This document shows, in pieces, positions 1-7,859 of a stretch of 43,204 nucleotides of DNA. The position numbers and the translations under genes were made by a program. The stretch's first letter is position 1. Each line of letters opens with the position of its first letter. The DNA lies in the NCBI GenBank assembly GCA_004210915.1, contig SEGS01000058.1:1-43204 (forward strand), given 5' to 3'. The notes below the pieces were generated by a model. It had not been told where the DNA came from, ran no database searches, and saw nothing but the letters and a program-made list of their open reading frames with translations. The stretch comes from Variovorax sp. (lineage in GTDB: Bacteria; Pseudomonadota; Gammaproteobacteria; Burkholderiales; Burkholderiaceae_C).

Positions 1-2111
1 GCGCCCACAGTGTCCTTCGAGCCAGCGCCCAAGGCGACCGAGTTCGCCAGGGTTGTGGTGGCGCCGTTGCCCACTGCGACACTGTTAGTGCCACCGGAAG
101 CCGCAGCCTGGCCGATGGCAACACTGTTGGCGCCGGACGCGATGCTGTCCGCGCCCGTGCTGTTGGCGTGGAAATACTTGGTCCCGGTGTTGTAGATAGA
201 GCTGACGGACGAGCTCAAGCTACTTACGCCGGTGGAAAGACTGCCGATGCCTGTCGAGGTCGAAGTCGATAGGCTGCTGACACTGCTGTTTGTCGTGCTG
301 ACGCCGGTAGACAGCGATGCAACACCCGTGGAAAGCGACGACACACCAGTGGACAGGGAGGACACGCCGGTGGACAGGCTGCTCACGCCCGTGGACAGCG
401 AACCGATTCCGGTCGACGTCGACGTAGACAGCGAGCTGACGCCGGTCGACAGGCTGGCGATGCCGCTGGTCGTGCTGCTCAGGCCCGTAGACAAACTGCC
501 GATGCCGGTCGAGGTGGAAGTTGAGAGCGACGAAATGCCGGTGGAGAGGCTCGCATCACGACTCACAGCAGTGCTGAGTCCGGTGGAGGTGGACGTAGAC
601 AGGGTGCTAATGCCCGTCGAGGTCGAGGTCGACAAGCTGGTGACGCTGCTGTTCGTAGTGCTCACGCCGGTGGACAGCGAGCCGATACCGGTGGAAGTGG
701 AGGTCGACAACGAACTGACGCCCGTCGAAAGACTGGTGATCCCGCTGGTTGTGCTGCTCAGGCCCGTCGACAAGCTGCCGATGCCGGTCGAGGTGGAAGT
801 CGAGAGCGACGAAATGCCGGTGGAAAGGCTGGCATCACGACTCACTGCAGTGCTGAGTCCGGTAGAGGTGGACGTAGACAGGGTGCTGATGCCGGTCGAG
901 GTCGAGGTCGACAGGCTGGTGACGCCGCTGATCGTGCTGCTCAGGCCAGTGGAGAGACTGCCGATACCCGTGGACGTCGATGTCGAGAGCGACGAGACGC
1001 CGGTCGACAGTGAGCCGATGCCGGTCGACAACGAAATGATGCCCGTCGAGGTCGAGGTCGATACGGAGCCGATGGCCGTGTTGGTGGCGAAAAGCTGGCT
1101 GCCGTTGATTGCGTCAGTCGATGTAGAGGTCACGCGGCCGGCGGCCACATTGGTGACCTGGCGCGTTTCCGTCGCGTTGCCGACGCTGACAACACCGACG
1201 GGCGCCGCTCCGGCAAAGGTGTAAGCGACACCGCCGATGGTGGCACCCGTGGTCGCGTTGGCTGCGGCGGTGGTGGTGTTGTTGCCCAGGGCGATGCTGC
1301 GCGGATTGCTCACGACCGCGTTATTGCCCAGCGCAATACCGTTGGTGGATGCATTGGTTGTTTGGGCAGCGTTGCCGATTGCGATACCGCCAGTGGCCGC
1401 AGTGGTTGTCGAGGTTTGGTCGGCCACAGCGCCACTGCCGATCGCTACACCGCCCAGCCAAGCCGTGGATCTCGCACCGATCCCGATCGCAACCCCTTCC
1501 TGCCCCGACGTGGCATTGCCGATGGCGACGGCATCCGTGGCAGCGGCGCTCGCAGCAGCGGCAGTGCTGTTCACACGGAAGTATTTCGAGTTGAAGATGT
1601 CACCGCTGGCGGTTGTGGCGCCTACATTGGTGCCTGCCAAGAGTTCCGAACCTATAACGCGCGTGGTGCCGTAGATCAGGTTCGAGTTGGCTGCAACCGT
1701 CCCCGGATTGCCGATGCTGATGACCGTTCCGGCTCCATCGTTGTTGCCCCGGAAAAAGTCACGAACCCCTGCGCCACCGTTGACACCCCCTCCCCTCAGC
1801 AGCATGTCCTCGCCGGTGCCATTGTTGTCGGGGTTGGCGATGAGGATGAGTCCCTGGTTGCCGGTCGCTTGGCAAAACTCACCGGTTCCAGTGCCATTGC
1901 CGGTTGAAATCGTTCCGGGGGTCGGACCTCCGAGGTTCTGGCTGCAGGCGAGTGCCCAGGCCGAACTGCTTCCCAGCCCCGCAAAGACGAGAATGGCCGT
2001 CCCCGCGGCAACTGCCACCGAGCTTCGCTTCCCGCGTGCAGAGGTCAATTCCGACGCCGCGACCCAAGCACCAAGCGATTCATTCCAAATACTGCGATAA
2101 CTCTTGTTCAT
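1..2111 (-). CDS. Trimeric autotransporter adhesin (YadA/Hia-like), C-terminal part beyond window edge
   Basis: Surface adhesin of the type V-c secretion family; 703 codons are visible and the frame is open to the left edge, so the membrane anchor is not seen. It begins MNKSYRSIWNESLG, a typical extended signal peptide region, followed by a hydrophobic core and a likely cleavage site near residues 52-55. Head repeats of the AIGN / GVAIGSGA type fill roughly residues 170-300. A neck-like NVAAGRVTSTSTDAINGSQL lies near residue 315. A stalk at about residues 340-640 is made almost only of S, T, L, G, I and V in SLSTGVS heptads and STSTSTGI blocks. A second set of head repeats (NSVAVGNGA, NSVALGAGS) follows to the edge. 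The start is supported by GAGG 7 bases upstream. The genes at 2281 and 2763 diverge from it. Certain as a family; ligand unknown. Confidence 0.93.
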   Translation of the reverse strand, partial: MNKSYRSIWNESLGAWVAASELTSARGKRSSVAVAAGTAILVFAGLGSSSAWALACSQNLGGPTPGTISTGNGTGTGEFCQATGNQGLILIANPDNNGTGEDMLLRGGGVNGGAGVRDFFRGNNDGAGTVISIGNPGTVAANSNLIYGTTRVIGSELLAGTNVGATTASGDIFNSKYFRVNSTAAAASAAATDAVAIGNATSGQEGVAIGIGARSTAWLGGVAIGSGAVADQTSTTTAATGGIAIGNAAQTTNASTNGIALGNNAVVSNPRSIALGNNTTTAAANATTGATIGGVAYTFAGAAPVGVVSVGNATETRQVTNVAAGRVTSTSTDAINGSQLFATNTAIGSVSTSTSTGIISLSTGIGSLSTGVSSLSTSTSTGIGSLSTGLSSTISGVTSLSTSTSTGISTLSTSTSTGLSTAVSRDASLSTGISSLSTSTSTGIGSLSTGLSSTTSGITSLSTGVSSLSTSTSTGIGSLSTGVSTTNSSVTSLSTSTSTGISTLSTSTSTGLSTAVSRDASLSTGISSLSTSTSTGIGSLSTGLSSTTSGIASLSTGVSSLSTSTSTGIGSLSTGVSSLSTGVSSLSTGVSSLSTGVASLSTGVSTTNSSVSSLSTSTSTGIGSLSTGVSSLSSSVSSIYNTGTKYFHANSTGADSIASGANSVAIGQAAASGGTNSVAVGNGATTTLANSVALGAGSKDTVG
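301..405 (-). repeat. 21-bp tandem repeat coding SLSTGVS heptads
   Basis: Five consecutive 21-bp units begin at 301, 322, 343, 364 and 385. Read on the minus strand each gives one heptad of the adhesin stalk, close to S-L-S-T-G-V-S. The units differ mostly at synonymous positions. Heptad periodicity is what a trimeric coiled-coil stalk needs, so the repeat probably sets stalk length. Confidence 0.85.
382..939 (-). repeat. Two tandem copies of a 279-bp (93-codon) stalk repeat
   Basis: Bases 382-660 and 661-939 align at an offset of exactly 279 bp, for example the segment from 472 against that from 751. Identity is highest over about 472-645 against 751-924. The unit is 93 codons, a multiple of 3 but not of 7, so it carries its own phase changes in the heptad pattern. 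Such repeats are a natural place for length change by slippage or recombination. Confidence 0.8.
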
Positions 2112-2280
2112 CCAACAACCTCGATACGCTCGCTACCACACAAAAAATTCGGATGCGCATCTTGCGCACTCCCAAACGAATCCAGAAGTTAACATTTGGA
2201 GACATTTCCTGACGCCTACAAACGCGCACCCTCGCGATGTTTTTATGATTGCTGTCTGCTTTGCACCACGAATCCGTCCC

Positions 2281-2766
2281 ATGTTCAATCGACGCCTAAT
2301 GCTGCTTCTGATCCCGGTTGGCATCTGCTTTCTTGCCAACATCCCCACGGCGTCTGCACAAAGCGCGTTGCCGGACGCACCTGCGCCGACCTTCCTGTTT
2401 CGATCGATCGTGACAGCGCCCTCATCCGGCGCAACGGTCGCCGAGCTCGGCCAGGCCACGGCCAGAGGGCTGTCGCTGGCGTGTCTCAGCGACAAGCAGC
2501 AGATGGTCGCGCTGCTGCATGCACCGGACAGCTTTGGCGTCGACACCGGCATCTACGCCATTTCGGTGACGCTGGGCTTATTGCCTCCGTCCAATGGCCC
2601 TTTGCAATGGCCGCAGGACTCGTACGCGATAACCAGCGCATTGCCCGGTCTGGATGCCGCCGGCCGCAAGAAGCTCGCGTTGGACACCACCGAAGCGGCC
2701 GCTCGGGCGCTGTGTCGCACGGTCGCCGCGCAACGTGCGCAACCCTCGCCAGCCACAACGCCTTGA
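2281..2766 (+). CDS. Small exported protein of unknown function
   Basis: Function not recognised. The product is 161 residues from the ATG at 2281. It starts MFNRRLMLLLIPVGICFL and continues to an ASA cleavage-like site near residue 26, a convincing Sec signal peptide. The mature part is about 135 residues with only two cysteines (in LACLSDK and ALCRTV), which could form one disulfide, and a Pro/Ala-rich tail. An in-frame ATG at 2245 would add 12 residues before the signal peptide. Neither start has a good ribosome site. Its stop overlaps the candidate TTG start of the DUF2827 gene, so the two are probably co-translated. It is divergent from the adhesin, and an accessory role in surface assembly is possible but only inferred. 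Confidence 0.65.
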   Translation: MFNRRLMLLLIPVGICFLANIPTASAQSALPDAPAPTFLFRSIVTAPSSGATVAELGQATARGLSLACLSDKQQMVALLHAPDSFGVDTGIYAISVTLGLLPPSNGPLQWPQDSYAITSALPGLDAAGRKKLALDTTEAAARALCRTVAAQRAQPSPATTP

Positions 2767-3908
2767 CGCGCAACGCCGTGCCGCAGCGCCTGCGCGTCGG
2801 CATCACCATCGGCCTGCACCACGCAGCGGAGACGCTGTGGAACAACGGTATCAAGCAGAACGCCGTGTTTTTGGCCGAGGCGCTCAACCATTGCCCGAAC
2901 GTGGCGTCGGTGGTTCTCGTCAATACCACCGCAGTGCCCGTGACTGACGCCCTGCCGTGGGACCTGAAGCGCTGGCCAACCGTTGCTTTCGAGGCGTCGC
3001 AAGATCAATTCGATGTACTCATCGAATTGGGCGGGCAGATCAACGCCGAGCAGACCGATCTCGTCAAGCAGCGGGGCGGACGGCTGGTTTCCTATTGCTG
3101 CGGCTCGGAATACGTGACCACGATGGAGTCGATCCTGTTCGATCGCCCGATGTGGGGATCGAACCTTTTCATCAACCAGCGGTATGACGCCGTCTGGGTG
3201 ATCCCGCAGGTCGCTGGCACGAGCCGGTCGTACTTCGAGGTTTTCCGCAGGCAGACGGCGACCGAAGTGCCATTTGTGTGGAGCCCCCTATTTCTGGAGC
3301 AGCGCACACGCGCCCTGGCCCACGCTGGCACCTACCAACCGCAAGACGGCGCTCGACGCCTGAGCGTGCTCGAACCGAACATCAACATCGTCAAGTTCTG
3401 CCTCTACCCCGCGCTGATCGCCGAAGAAGCTTACCGGGCGCGGCCGGAGGCCATTGCCTTGTTGCAAGTGACCAATGCCGACCGCATCGCGAAAGAGAGC
3501 CTGGAGTTCATCACGCTGATGAACCAGCTGGACATCGTCCGCGATAACAAGGCGGTGTTCCTTGGCCGGCACGAGACGCCGATTTTTTTAGCGGAAAGCA
3601 CCGACGTCGTGTTGTCCCACCAGCTCGAAAACCCGCTCAACTACCTGTACCTTGAAGTTTGCTGGCAGGGCTACCCGCTGGTGCACAACGCACACCTCTG
3701 CGCAGATCTGGGCTACTACTACCCGGAAAACGATGTGCGCGAAGGCGCTGCGCGCTTGATCGAGGCGATCGACACACACGACGCGCGCGCCGTCGACTAC
3801 CGCGCCGAACAGCGCGCGCGCATTGCGCGGTTTTTGCCTGGCGATCCAACGCTGGTGGCGCGCTACGCGGAACTGTTGGCCGGGCTCTTCGAGCGCCCTG
3901 CGCGCTAG
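2763..3908 (+). CDS. DUF2827 family protein, probable GT-B-like glycosyltransferase
   Basis: About 381 residues. Recognised as DUF2827 from RVGITIGLHH near the start, LVSYCCGSEYV, FVWSPLFLEQ, RRLSVLEPNINIVK, YPALIAEEAYR, LQVTNADR, FLGRHETPIFLAESTDVVLSHQ, and ENPLNYLYLEVCWQGYPLVHNA. The last part resembles the donor-binding end of GT-B glycosyltransferases, where a conserved Glu contacts the nucleotide sugar. Members often lie beside trimeric autotransporters in Burkholderiales (from memory), and here the Ser/Thr-rich adhesin is the divergent neighbour, so O-glycosylation of the stalk is a reasonable inference. The start is uncertain: TTG at 2763 overlaps the upstream stop (TTGA), and GTG at 2778 also fits. 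Neither has a clear Shine-Dalgarno site, which suggests translational coupling. Confidence 0.8.
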   Translation: MTRNAVPQRLRVGITIGLHHAAETLWNNGIKQNAVFLAEALNHCPNVASVVLVNTTAVPVTDALPWDLKRWPTVAFEASQDQFDVLIELGGQINAEQTDLVKQRGGRLVSYCCGSEYVTTMESILFDRPMWGSNLFINQRYDAVWVIPQVAGTSRSYFEVFRRQTATEVPFVWSPLFLEQRTRALAHAGTYQPQDGARRLSVLEPNINIVKFCLYPALIAEEAYRARPEAIALLQVTNADRIAKESLEFITLMNQLDIVRDNKAVFLGRHETPIFLAESTDVVLSHQLENPLNYLYLEVCWQGYPLVHNAHLCADLGYYYPENDVREGAARLIEAIDTHDARAVDYRAEQRARIARFLPGDPTLVARYAELLAGLFERPAR

Positions 3909-4090
3909 ATGAATCGGGCAGCCCTCCATTCGGATCACGCTTCGCCGGCCGCACTCTTCAACAGCACGAATGGATTGATGGCAACCCACACGCCTGGAGC
4001 GTGACGGATGACATGCGCATGCGCCATGCGTCGGCGCAGCGCAGAGGTCGACCTCCTTAGGCTTGCGATTTTCCAACTGTGGAGACCCGC

Positions 4091-4594
4091 ATGACCAACA
4101 CCACCAACGAACACGCCAAACTCTGGGAACTGATCAAGGACACGCGCTTCGGCATGCTCACGCACCGCCATGACGACGGGGAGTTGCACAGCCATCCGCT
4201 GACGACGCAAAACAAGAGCGTCGACGAAGGCGCCACGCTTTATTTCTTCATCCCGAAGGACGGCGACATCGCACGCCACGTGGTCGGCGATCCCAGCGTG
4301 AATGTGGCCTACGCCAACACCGACGACGACAGCTATGTGTCGGTGACAGGCCGGGCGACGATGCTGGACGATCAGGCGAAGAAGGAAGAGTTGTTCAACC
4401 CTGCGGCCAAGGCTTGGTTCCCGGGCGGCGTGACCGACCCGAACCTGGGCCTGTTGGCCGTGACCATCCTCAACGCCGAGTACTGGGATGTCGACGACAG
4501 CAAGATGGTGCAGCTGTTCAAGATGGCCAAGGCGGCCATCACCGGCGATACGCCAAAGAACCTCGGCGAGCACAAGAAGCTCAACGTGACCTGA
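4091..4594 (+). CDS. Pyridoxamine 5'-phosphate oxidase-like, general stress protein 26 family
   Basis: Product of 167 residues with the split-barrel flavin-binding fold of the general stress protein 26 group. Family-like segments are LWELIKDTRFGMLTHRH, LHSHPLTTQ, LYFFIPKDGDIARHV, NVAYANTDDDSYVSVTGRA, KAWFPGG and NLGLLAVTILNAEYWD. Proteins of this group bind FMN or FAD and are linked to stress responses; a substrate cannot be read from the sequence. GGAG at 4081-4084 sits six bases before the ATG at 4091 and rules out the in-frame GTG at 4079, which lies above that ribosome site. The gene is single, ends at a strong terminator, and has 182 bp upstream. Confidence 0.88.
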   Translation: MTNTTNEHAKLWELIKDTRFGMLTHRHDDGELHSHPLTTQNKSVDEGATLYFFIPKDGDIARHVVGDPSVNVAYANTDDDSYVSVTGRATMLDDQAKKEELFNPAAKAWFPGGVTDPNLGLLAVTILNAEYWDVDDSKMVQLFKMAKAAITGDTPKNLGEHKKLNVT

Positions 4595-4600
4595 CCAAAG

Positions 4601-4632
4601 AAAAAGCCCCGCACTGCGGGGCTCTTTCTTTT
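4601..4632. terminator. Bidirectional rho-independent terminator
   Basis: An 8-bp perfect GC-rich stem (4605-4612 with 4616-4623, loop 4613-4615) is flanked by an A-run on the left and a T-rich tract (CTTTCTTTT) on the right. It can therefore end transcripts from both sides: the stress protein gene on plus and acnB, which stops at 4645, on minus. Confidence 0.9.
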
Positions 4633-4644
4633 GAAGCGACTCGC

Positions 4645-7230
4645 TCAGGCGGCGACGCCGTCCGCGATGTCCTTGTACTCCTCGATCTTGTCGAAGTTCA
4701 GGTACTGGTAGATCTCGGCGCTGGACGCGTCGAGCACGCCGGTCGCGGCCATGTACTCCTCGCGCGTCGGGATGCGGCCCAGGCGCGAGCAGATCGCGGC
4801 CAACTCCGCCGAGCCGAGGTACACATTAGTGTTCTTGCCCAGGCGGTTCGGAAAATTGCGCGTCGATGTCGACATCACCGTCGCGCCCTCGCGCACCTGC
4901 GCCTGGTTGCCCATGCACAGCGAGCAGCCTGGCATCTCGGTGCGCGCACCGGCATTGCCGAACACGCCGTAGTGGCCTTCTTCGGTGAGTTGCTGCGCGT
5001 CCATCTTGGTCGGTGGCGCGATCCACAGCTTGACCGGGATGTCGCGCTTGCCTTCGAGCAGCTTCGACGCTGCGCGGAAGTGGCCGATGTTGGTCATGCA
5101 GGAACCGATGAACACCTCGTCGATCACCGCGCCGGCCACGTCGCTCAAGGTCTTCACGTCGTCCGGGTCGTTCGGGCAGGCCACGATCGGTTCGTGAATG
5201 TCGGCCAGGTCGATCTCGATGACGGCCGCGTAGTCGGCATCGTCGTCGCCCTTGAGCAGTTGCGGGTCCTTGAGCCAGGCTTCCTGCGCGGCGATGCGGC
5301 GGGCCAGCGTGCGGCCATCGGCATAGCCCTCGGCAATCATCCAGCGCATCAGCGTGATGTTGCTGTTGATGTACTCGATGATCGGCTCCTTGTTCAGGTG
5401 CACCGTGCAGCCCGCCGCCGAGCGTTCGGCCGAAGCGTCGCTCAGCTCGAACGCTTGTTCGACCTTGAGGTCCGGCAGCCCTTCGATTTCGAGGATGCGG
5501 CCCGAGAAGATGTTCTTCTTGCCCTGCTTGGCGACCGTCAACAGGCCCGCCTTGATGGCGTAAAGCGGAATGGCGTTGACCAGGTCACGCAGCGTGACGC
5601 CCGGTTGCATCGTGCCCTTGAAGCGCACCAGCACCGATTCGGGCATGTCCAGCGGCATGACGCCGGTGGCGGCCGCAAAGGCGACCAGGCCGGAGCCGGC
5701 CGGGAAGCTGATGCCGATCGGGAAGCGCGTGTGGCTGTCGCCGCCGGTGCCGACGGTGTCGGGCGTCAGCAGACGGTTGAGCCACGAATGGATCACACCG
5801 TCGCCAGGGCGCAGCGACACGCCGCCACGGGTGGCCATGAAGTCCGGCAGCTCGTGGTGCATCTTCACGTCGACCTTTTTCGGGTACGCCGCGGTGTGGC
5901 AGAACGACTGCATGACGAGGTCGGCCGAGAAACCGAGGCAGGCCAGATCTTTCAGTTCGTCGCGCGTCATCGGGCCGGTGGTGTCCTGCGAGCCCACGCT
6001 GGTCATCTTCGGTTCGCAGTAGGTGCCCGGGCGAACGCCCGTGCCTTCTGGCAGGCCGCAGGCGCGTCCGACCATCTTCTGTGCGAGCGAGAAGCCCTTC
6101 TTGGTATCCACCGGGCTGACCGGCAGACGGAACAGCGTCGACACCGGCAGGCCCAGCGCCTCGCGCGCCTTGGCCGTCAGGCCGCGGCCGATGATCAGCG
6201 GAATGCGGCCGCCGGCGCGCACTTCGTCGAACAGCACATCGCTCTTGACTTGGAACTCGGCGATGACCTTGCCATCCTTGAGGGCCTTGCCTTCGTAGGG
6301 ACGCAGCTCGACGACGTCGCCCATCTCCATCTGGCTCACGTCGAGCTCGATCGGCAGTGCGCCCGAGTCTTCCATCGTGTTGTAGAAGATCGGTGCGATC
6401 TTGCCGCCCAGGCAGACGCCGCCGAAGCGCTTGTTCGGCACGTACGGGATGTCTTCGCCGGTGAACCACAGTACGGAATTGGTGGCGCTCTTGCGCGAGG
6501 AGCCGGTGCCGACCACGTCACCGGCATAGGCCACGAGGTGGCCGCGCGCGCGCAGGTCCTCGATAAACTTCACGGGGCCGCGCTTGCCGTCTTCTTCCGG
6601 CACGATGCCCGGGCGCGCGTTCTTGTGCATCGCCAGGGCGTGCATCGGGATGTCGGGACGCGTCGTCGCATCGGGTGCGGGCGACAGGTCGTCGGTGTTG
6701 ATCTCGCCGGCCACCTTGAAGATGCTGACGGTGATGCTCTCGGGCACCTCGGGGCGACTGGTGAACCACTCGGCATCGGCCCAGCTCTGCAGCACGGCGA
6801 CCGCGTTGGCATTGCCCTTGTCGGCCTTTTCCTTGACGTCGTGGAACTGGTCGAACATCAACAGGGTTTTCTTCAGGCCTTCGGCCGCGACGGCGCCGAC
6901 TTCTTCGTCGTCGAGCAGATCGATCATCGGGCTGATGTTGTAGCCGCCGAGCATGGTGCCGAGCAGTTCGGTCGCCCGGGCGCGGGTGAGCAGCAGAGTC
7001 TTCTCGGTTCCATGCGCCACGGCGGCGAGGTAGCTGGCCTTGACCTTGGCTGCATCGTCCACGCCGGCCGGCACCCGGTAAGTGAGCAGGTTCACGAGGA
7101 AGTCGCCGTCTTTCGCGGTCGCGGTCTTCATGAGCTCGATCACTTCGGCTGTTTGCTTCGCCGTGAGGGGCAGCGGCGGGATACCGAGCGCGGCGCGTTC
7201 GGCAACATGGTCAACGTAGGCTTGCAACAT
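4645..7230 (-). CDS. acnB: Aconitate hydratase B
   Basis: Bifunctional aconitate hydratase / 2-methylisocitrate dehydratase, interconverting citrate and isocitrate through cis-aconitate with a [4Fe-4S] cluster. The product is 861 residues, close to the usual 860-870. The AcnB order is visible: an N-terminal HEAT-like part starting [13 protein letters not shown], the swivel domain ([29 protein letters not shown]), then the catalytic part with [19 protein letters not shown], and cluster cysteines in GSCMTNIGH and [11 protein letters not shown] ribosome site (GGAG, seven bases) places the start at 7230. It is the last gene of the leftward operon mdh-tam-citE-like-hyp-acnB and ends at a terminator. 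Confidence 0.98.
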   Translation of the reverse strand: MLQAYVDHVAERAALGIPPLPLTAKQTAEVIELMKTATAKDGDFLVNLLTYRVPAGVDDAAKVKASYLAAVAHGTEKTLLLTRARATELLGTMLGGYNISPMIDLLDDEEVGAVAAEGLKKTLLMFDQFHDVKEKADKGNANAVAVLQSWADAEWFTSRPEVPESITVSIFKVAGEINTDDLSPAPDATTRPDIPMHALAMHKNARPGIVPEEDGKRGPVKFIEDLRARGHLVAYAGDVVGTGSSRKSATNSVLWFTGEDIPYVPNKRFGGVCLGGKIAPIFYNTMEDSGALPIELDVSQMEMGDVVELRPYEGKALKDGKVIAEFQVKSDVLFDEVRAGGRIPLIIGRGLTAKAREALGLPVSTLFRLPVSPVDTKKGFSLAQKMVGRACGLPEGTGVRPGTYCEPKMTSVGSQDTTGPMTRDELKDLACLGFSADLVMQSFCHTAAYPKKVDVKMHHELPDFMATRGGVSLRPGDGVIHSWLNRLLTPDTVGTGGDSHTRFPIGISFPAGSGLVAFAAATGVMPLDMPESVLVRFKGTMQPGVTLRDLVNAIPLYAIKAGLLTVAKQGKKNIFSGRILEIEGLPDLKVEQAFELSDASAERSAAGCTVHLNKEPIIEYINSNITLMRWMIAEGYADGRTLARRIAAQEAWLKDPQLLKGDDDADYAAVIEIDLADIHEPIVACPNDPDDVKTLSDVAGAVIDEVFIGSCMTNIGHFRAASKLLEGKRDIPVKLWIAPPTKMDAQQLTEEGHYGVFGNAGARTEMPGCSLCMGNQAQVREGATVMSTSTRNFPNRLGKNTNVYLGSAELAAICSRLGRIPTREEYMAATGVLDASSAEIYQYLNFDKIEEYKDIADGVAA

Positions 7231-7298
7231 CTTTTTTCTCCAGAAACTGAAACGGTCGGGGCGGCCCGCTTGCCAAGCAAGAGCCGCGCCCTGGTGGG

Positions 7299-7859
7299 TT
7301 ACTTCTGCGGTGCGTCGGCGCCGTCGAACAGGCTCTTGGGCGGGTTCTTTTTCATGTCGTCCGCAAAAGCGGTCTGCTGCGGCGCCTGGCACTCGTCGGC
7401 AAGACGCAGGCCCTGCTTCTGGTTCATCAGCATCGACTTGTTGCCCAGTTGCAGCCACATGGCGCCTGCACGCCCGTCTTCGAGGCGGATCGCGCCGGTG
7501 CGGCTTTCCACCGGATGCATGCGATAGCGCGCGCCCTTGGTCGAAATGGTGAAGAAACCAGGCTTCTTCTCGTCGGCAGTCACGGTGACGTCGGCACCGA
7601 GCTCGCACTGGATCTTCCCGGTGTGAATGCGCTTGGCGACCTCCAGATCGGCTTCGGTCAGCACCACGTTCGGGTCGTCATTGATCGGCGTGACTTCTTC
7701 AACGGCCTTGGCGGCCGCGCGCGTCACCTGACGCTTCTTCGGCTGCGCCTTGGGCTTGGCAGCCGGTTTCGCGGTGGCCTTGGCTGGCGCGGTCTGCGCC
7801 GTCACGGAAAGGGGCAGCGCGAGGGCGGCGGCGGTGGCGATCAGGGCAAGCATCTTCAT
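7299..7859 (-). CDS. Exported protein of unknown function in the TCA operon, weakly MliC-like
   Basis: Product of 186 residues. It starts [17 protein letters not shown] with a likely cleavage after VTAQTA, so it is periplasmic. Residues about 22-55 are a low-complexity Ala/Lys/Pro linker. The folded part has two cysteines, in [11 protein letters not shown] and [10 protein letters not shown], about 90 residues apart and possibly a disulfide, and ends with an FDGADA tail. The Cys placement and the [17 protein letters not shown] pattern loosely recall the MliC C-type lysozyme inhibitor fold, but this is not a firm assignment. Its ATG overlaps the stop of the upstream CitE-like gene (ATGA), and acnB follows after 68 bp, so it is embedded in the operon. 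What an envelope protein does there is unclear. Confidence 0.8.
   Translation of the reverse strand: MKMLALIATAAALALPLSVTAQTAPAKATAKPAAKPKAQPKKRQVTRAAAKAVEEVTPINDDPNVVLTEADLEVAKRIHTGKIQCELGADVTVTADEKKPGFFTISTKGARYRMHPVESRTGAIRLEDGRAGAMWLQLGNKSMLMNQKQGLRLADECQAPQQTAFADDMKKNPPKSLFDGADAPQK

Noticed and set aside
301..939. Possible CRISPR-like array because of regular repeats
   Set aside because: Units are contiguous, in frame and coding; there are no unique spacers.
232..1224. A 330-codon plus-strand frame rich in PVEVEVD repeats
   Set aside because: It is the antisense of the adhesin stalk. The minus strand gives a proper signal peptide, head and neck; the plus frame mirrors the SLST repeats and has no family.
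2245..2280. Upstream ATG for the exported protein
   Set aside because: It would put 12 polar or mixed residues before a complete signal peptide, and it has no ribosome site.
3935..4027. Minus-strand mini-gene of 30 residues (MAHAHVIRHAPGVWVAINPF...) in the 3909-4090 interval
   Set aside because: GGAGG lies 24 bases from the ATG, too far for a ribosome site, and the frame continues upstream as a shadow of the stress protein gene. Otherwise the interval shows only a small ATGCGCAT-type palindrome.
4414..7527. Very long plus-strand open frame over acnB
   Set aside because: Antisense of a conserved enzyme in high-GC DNA, where such frames arise by codon bias. The protein has no recognisable domain.
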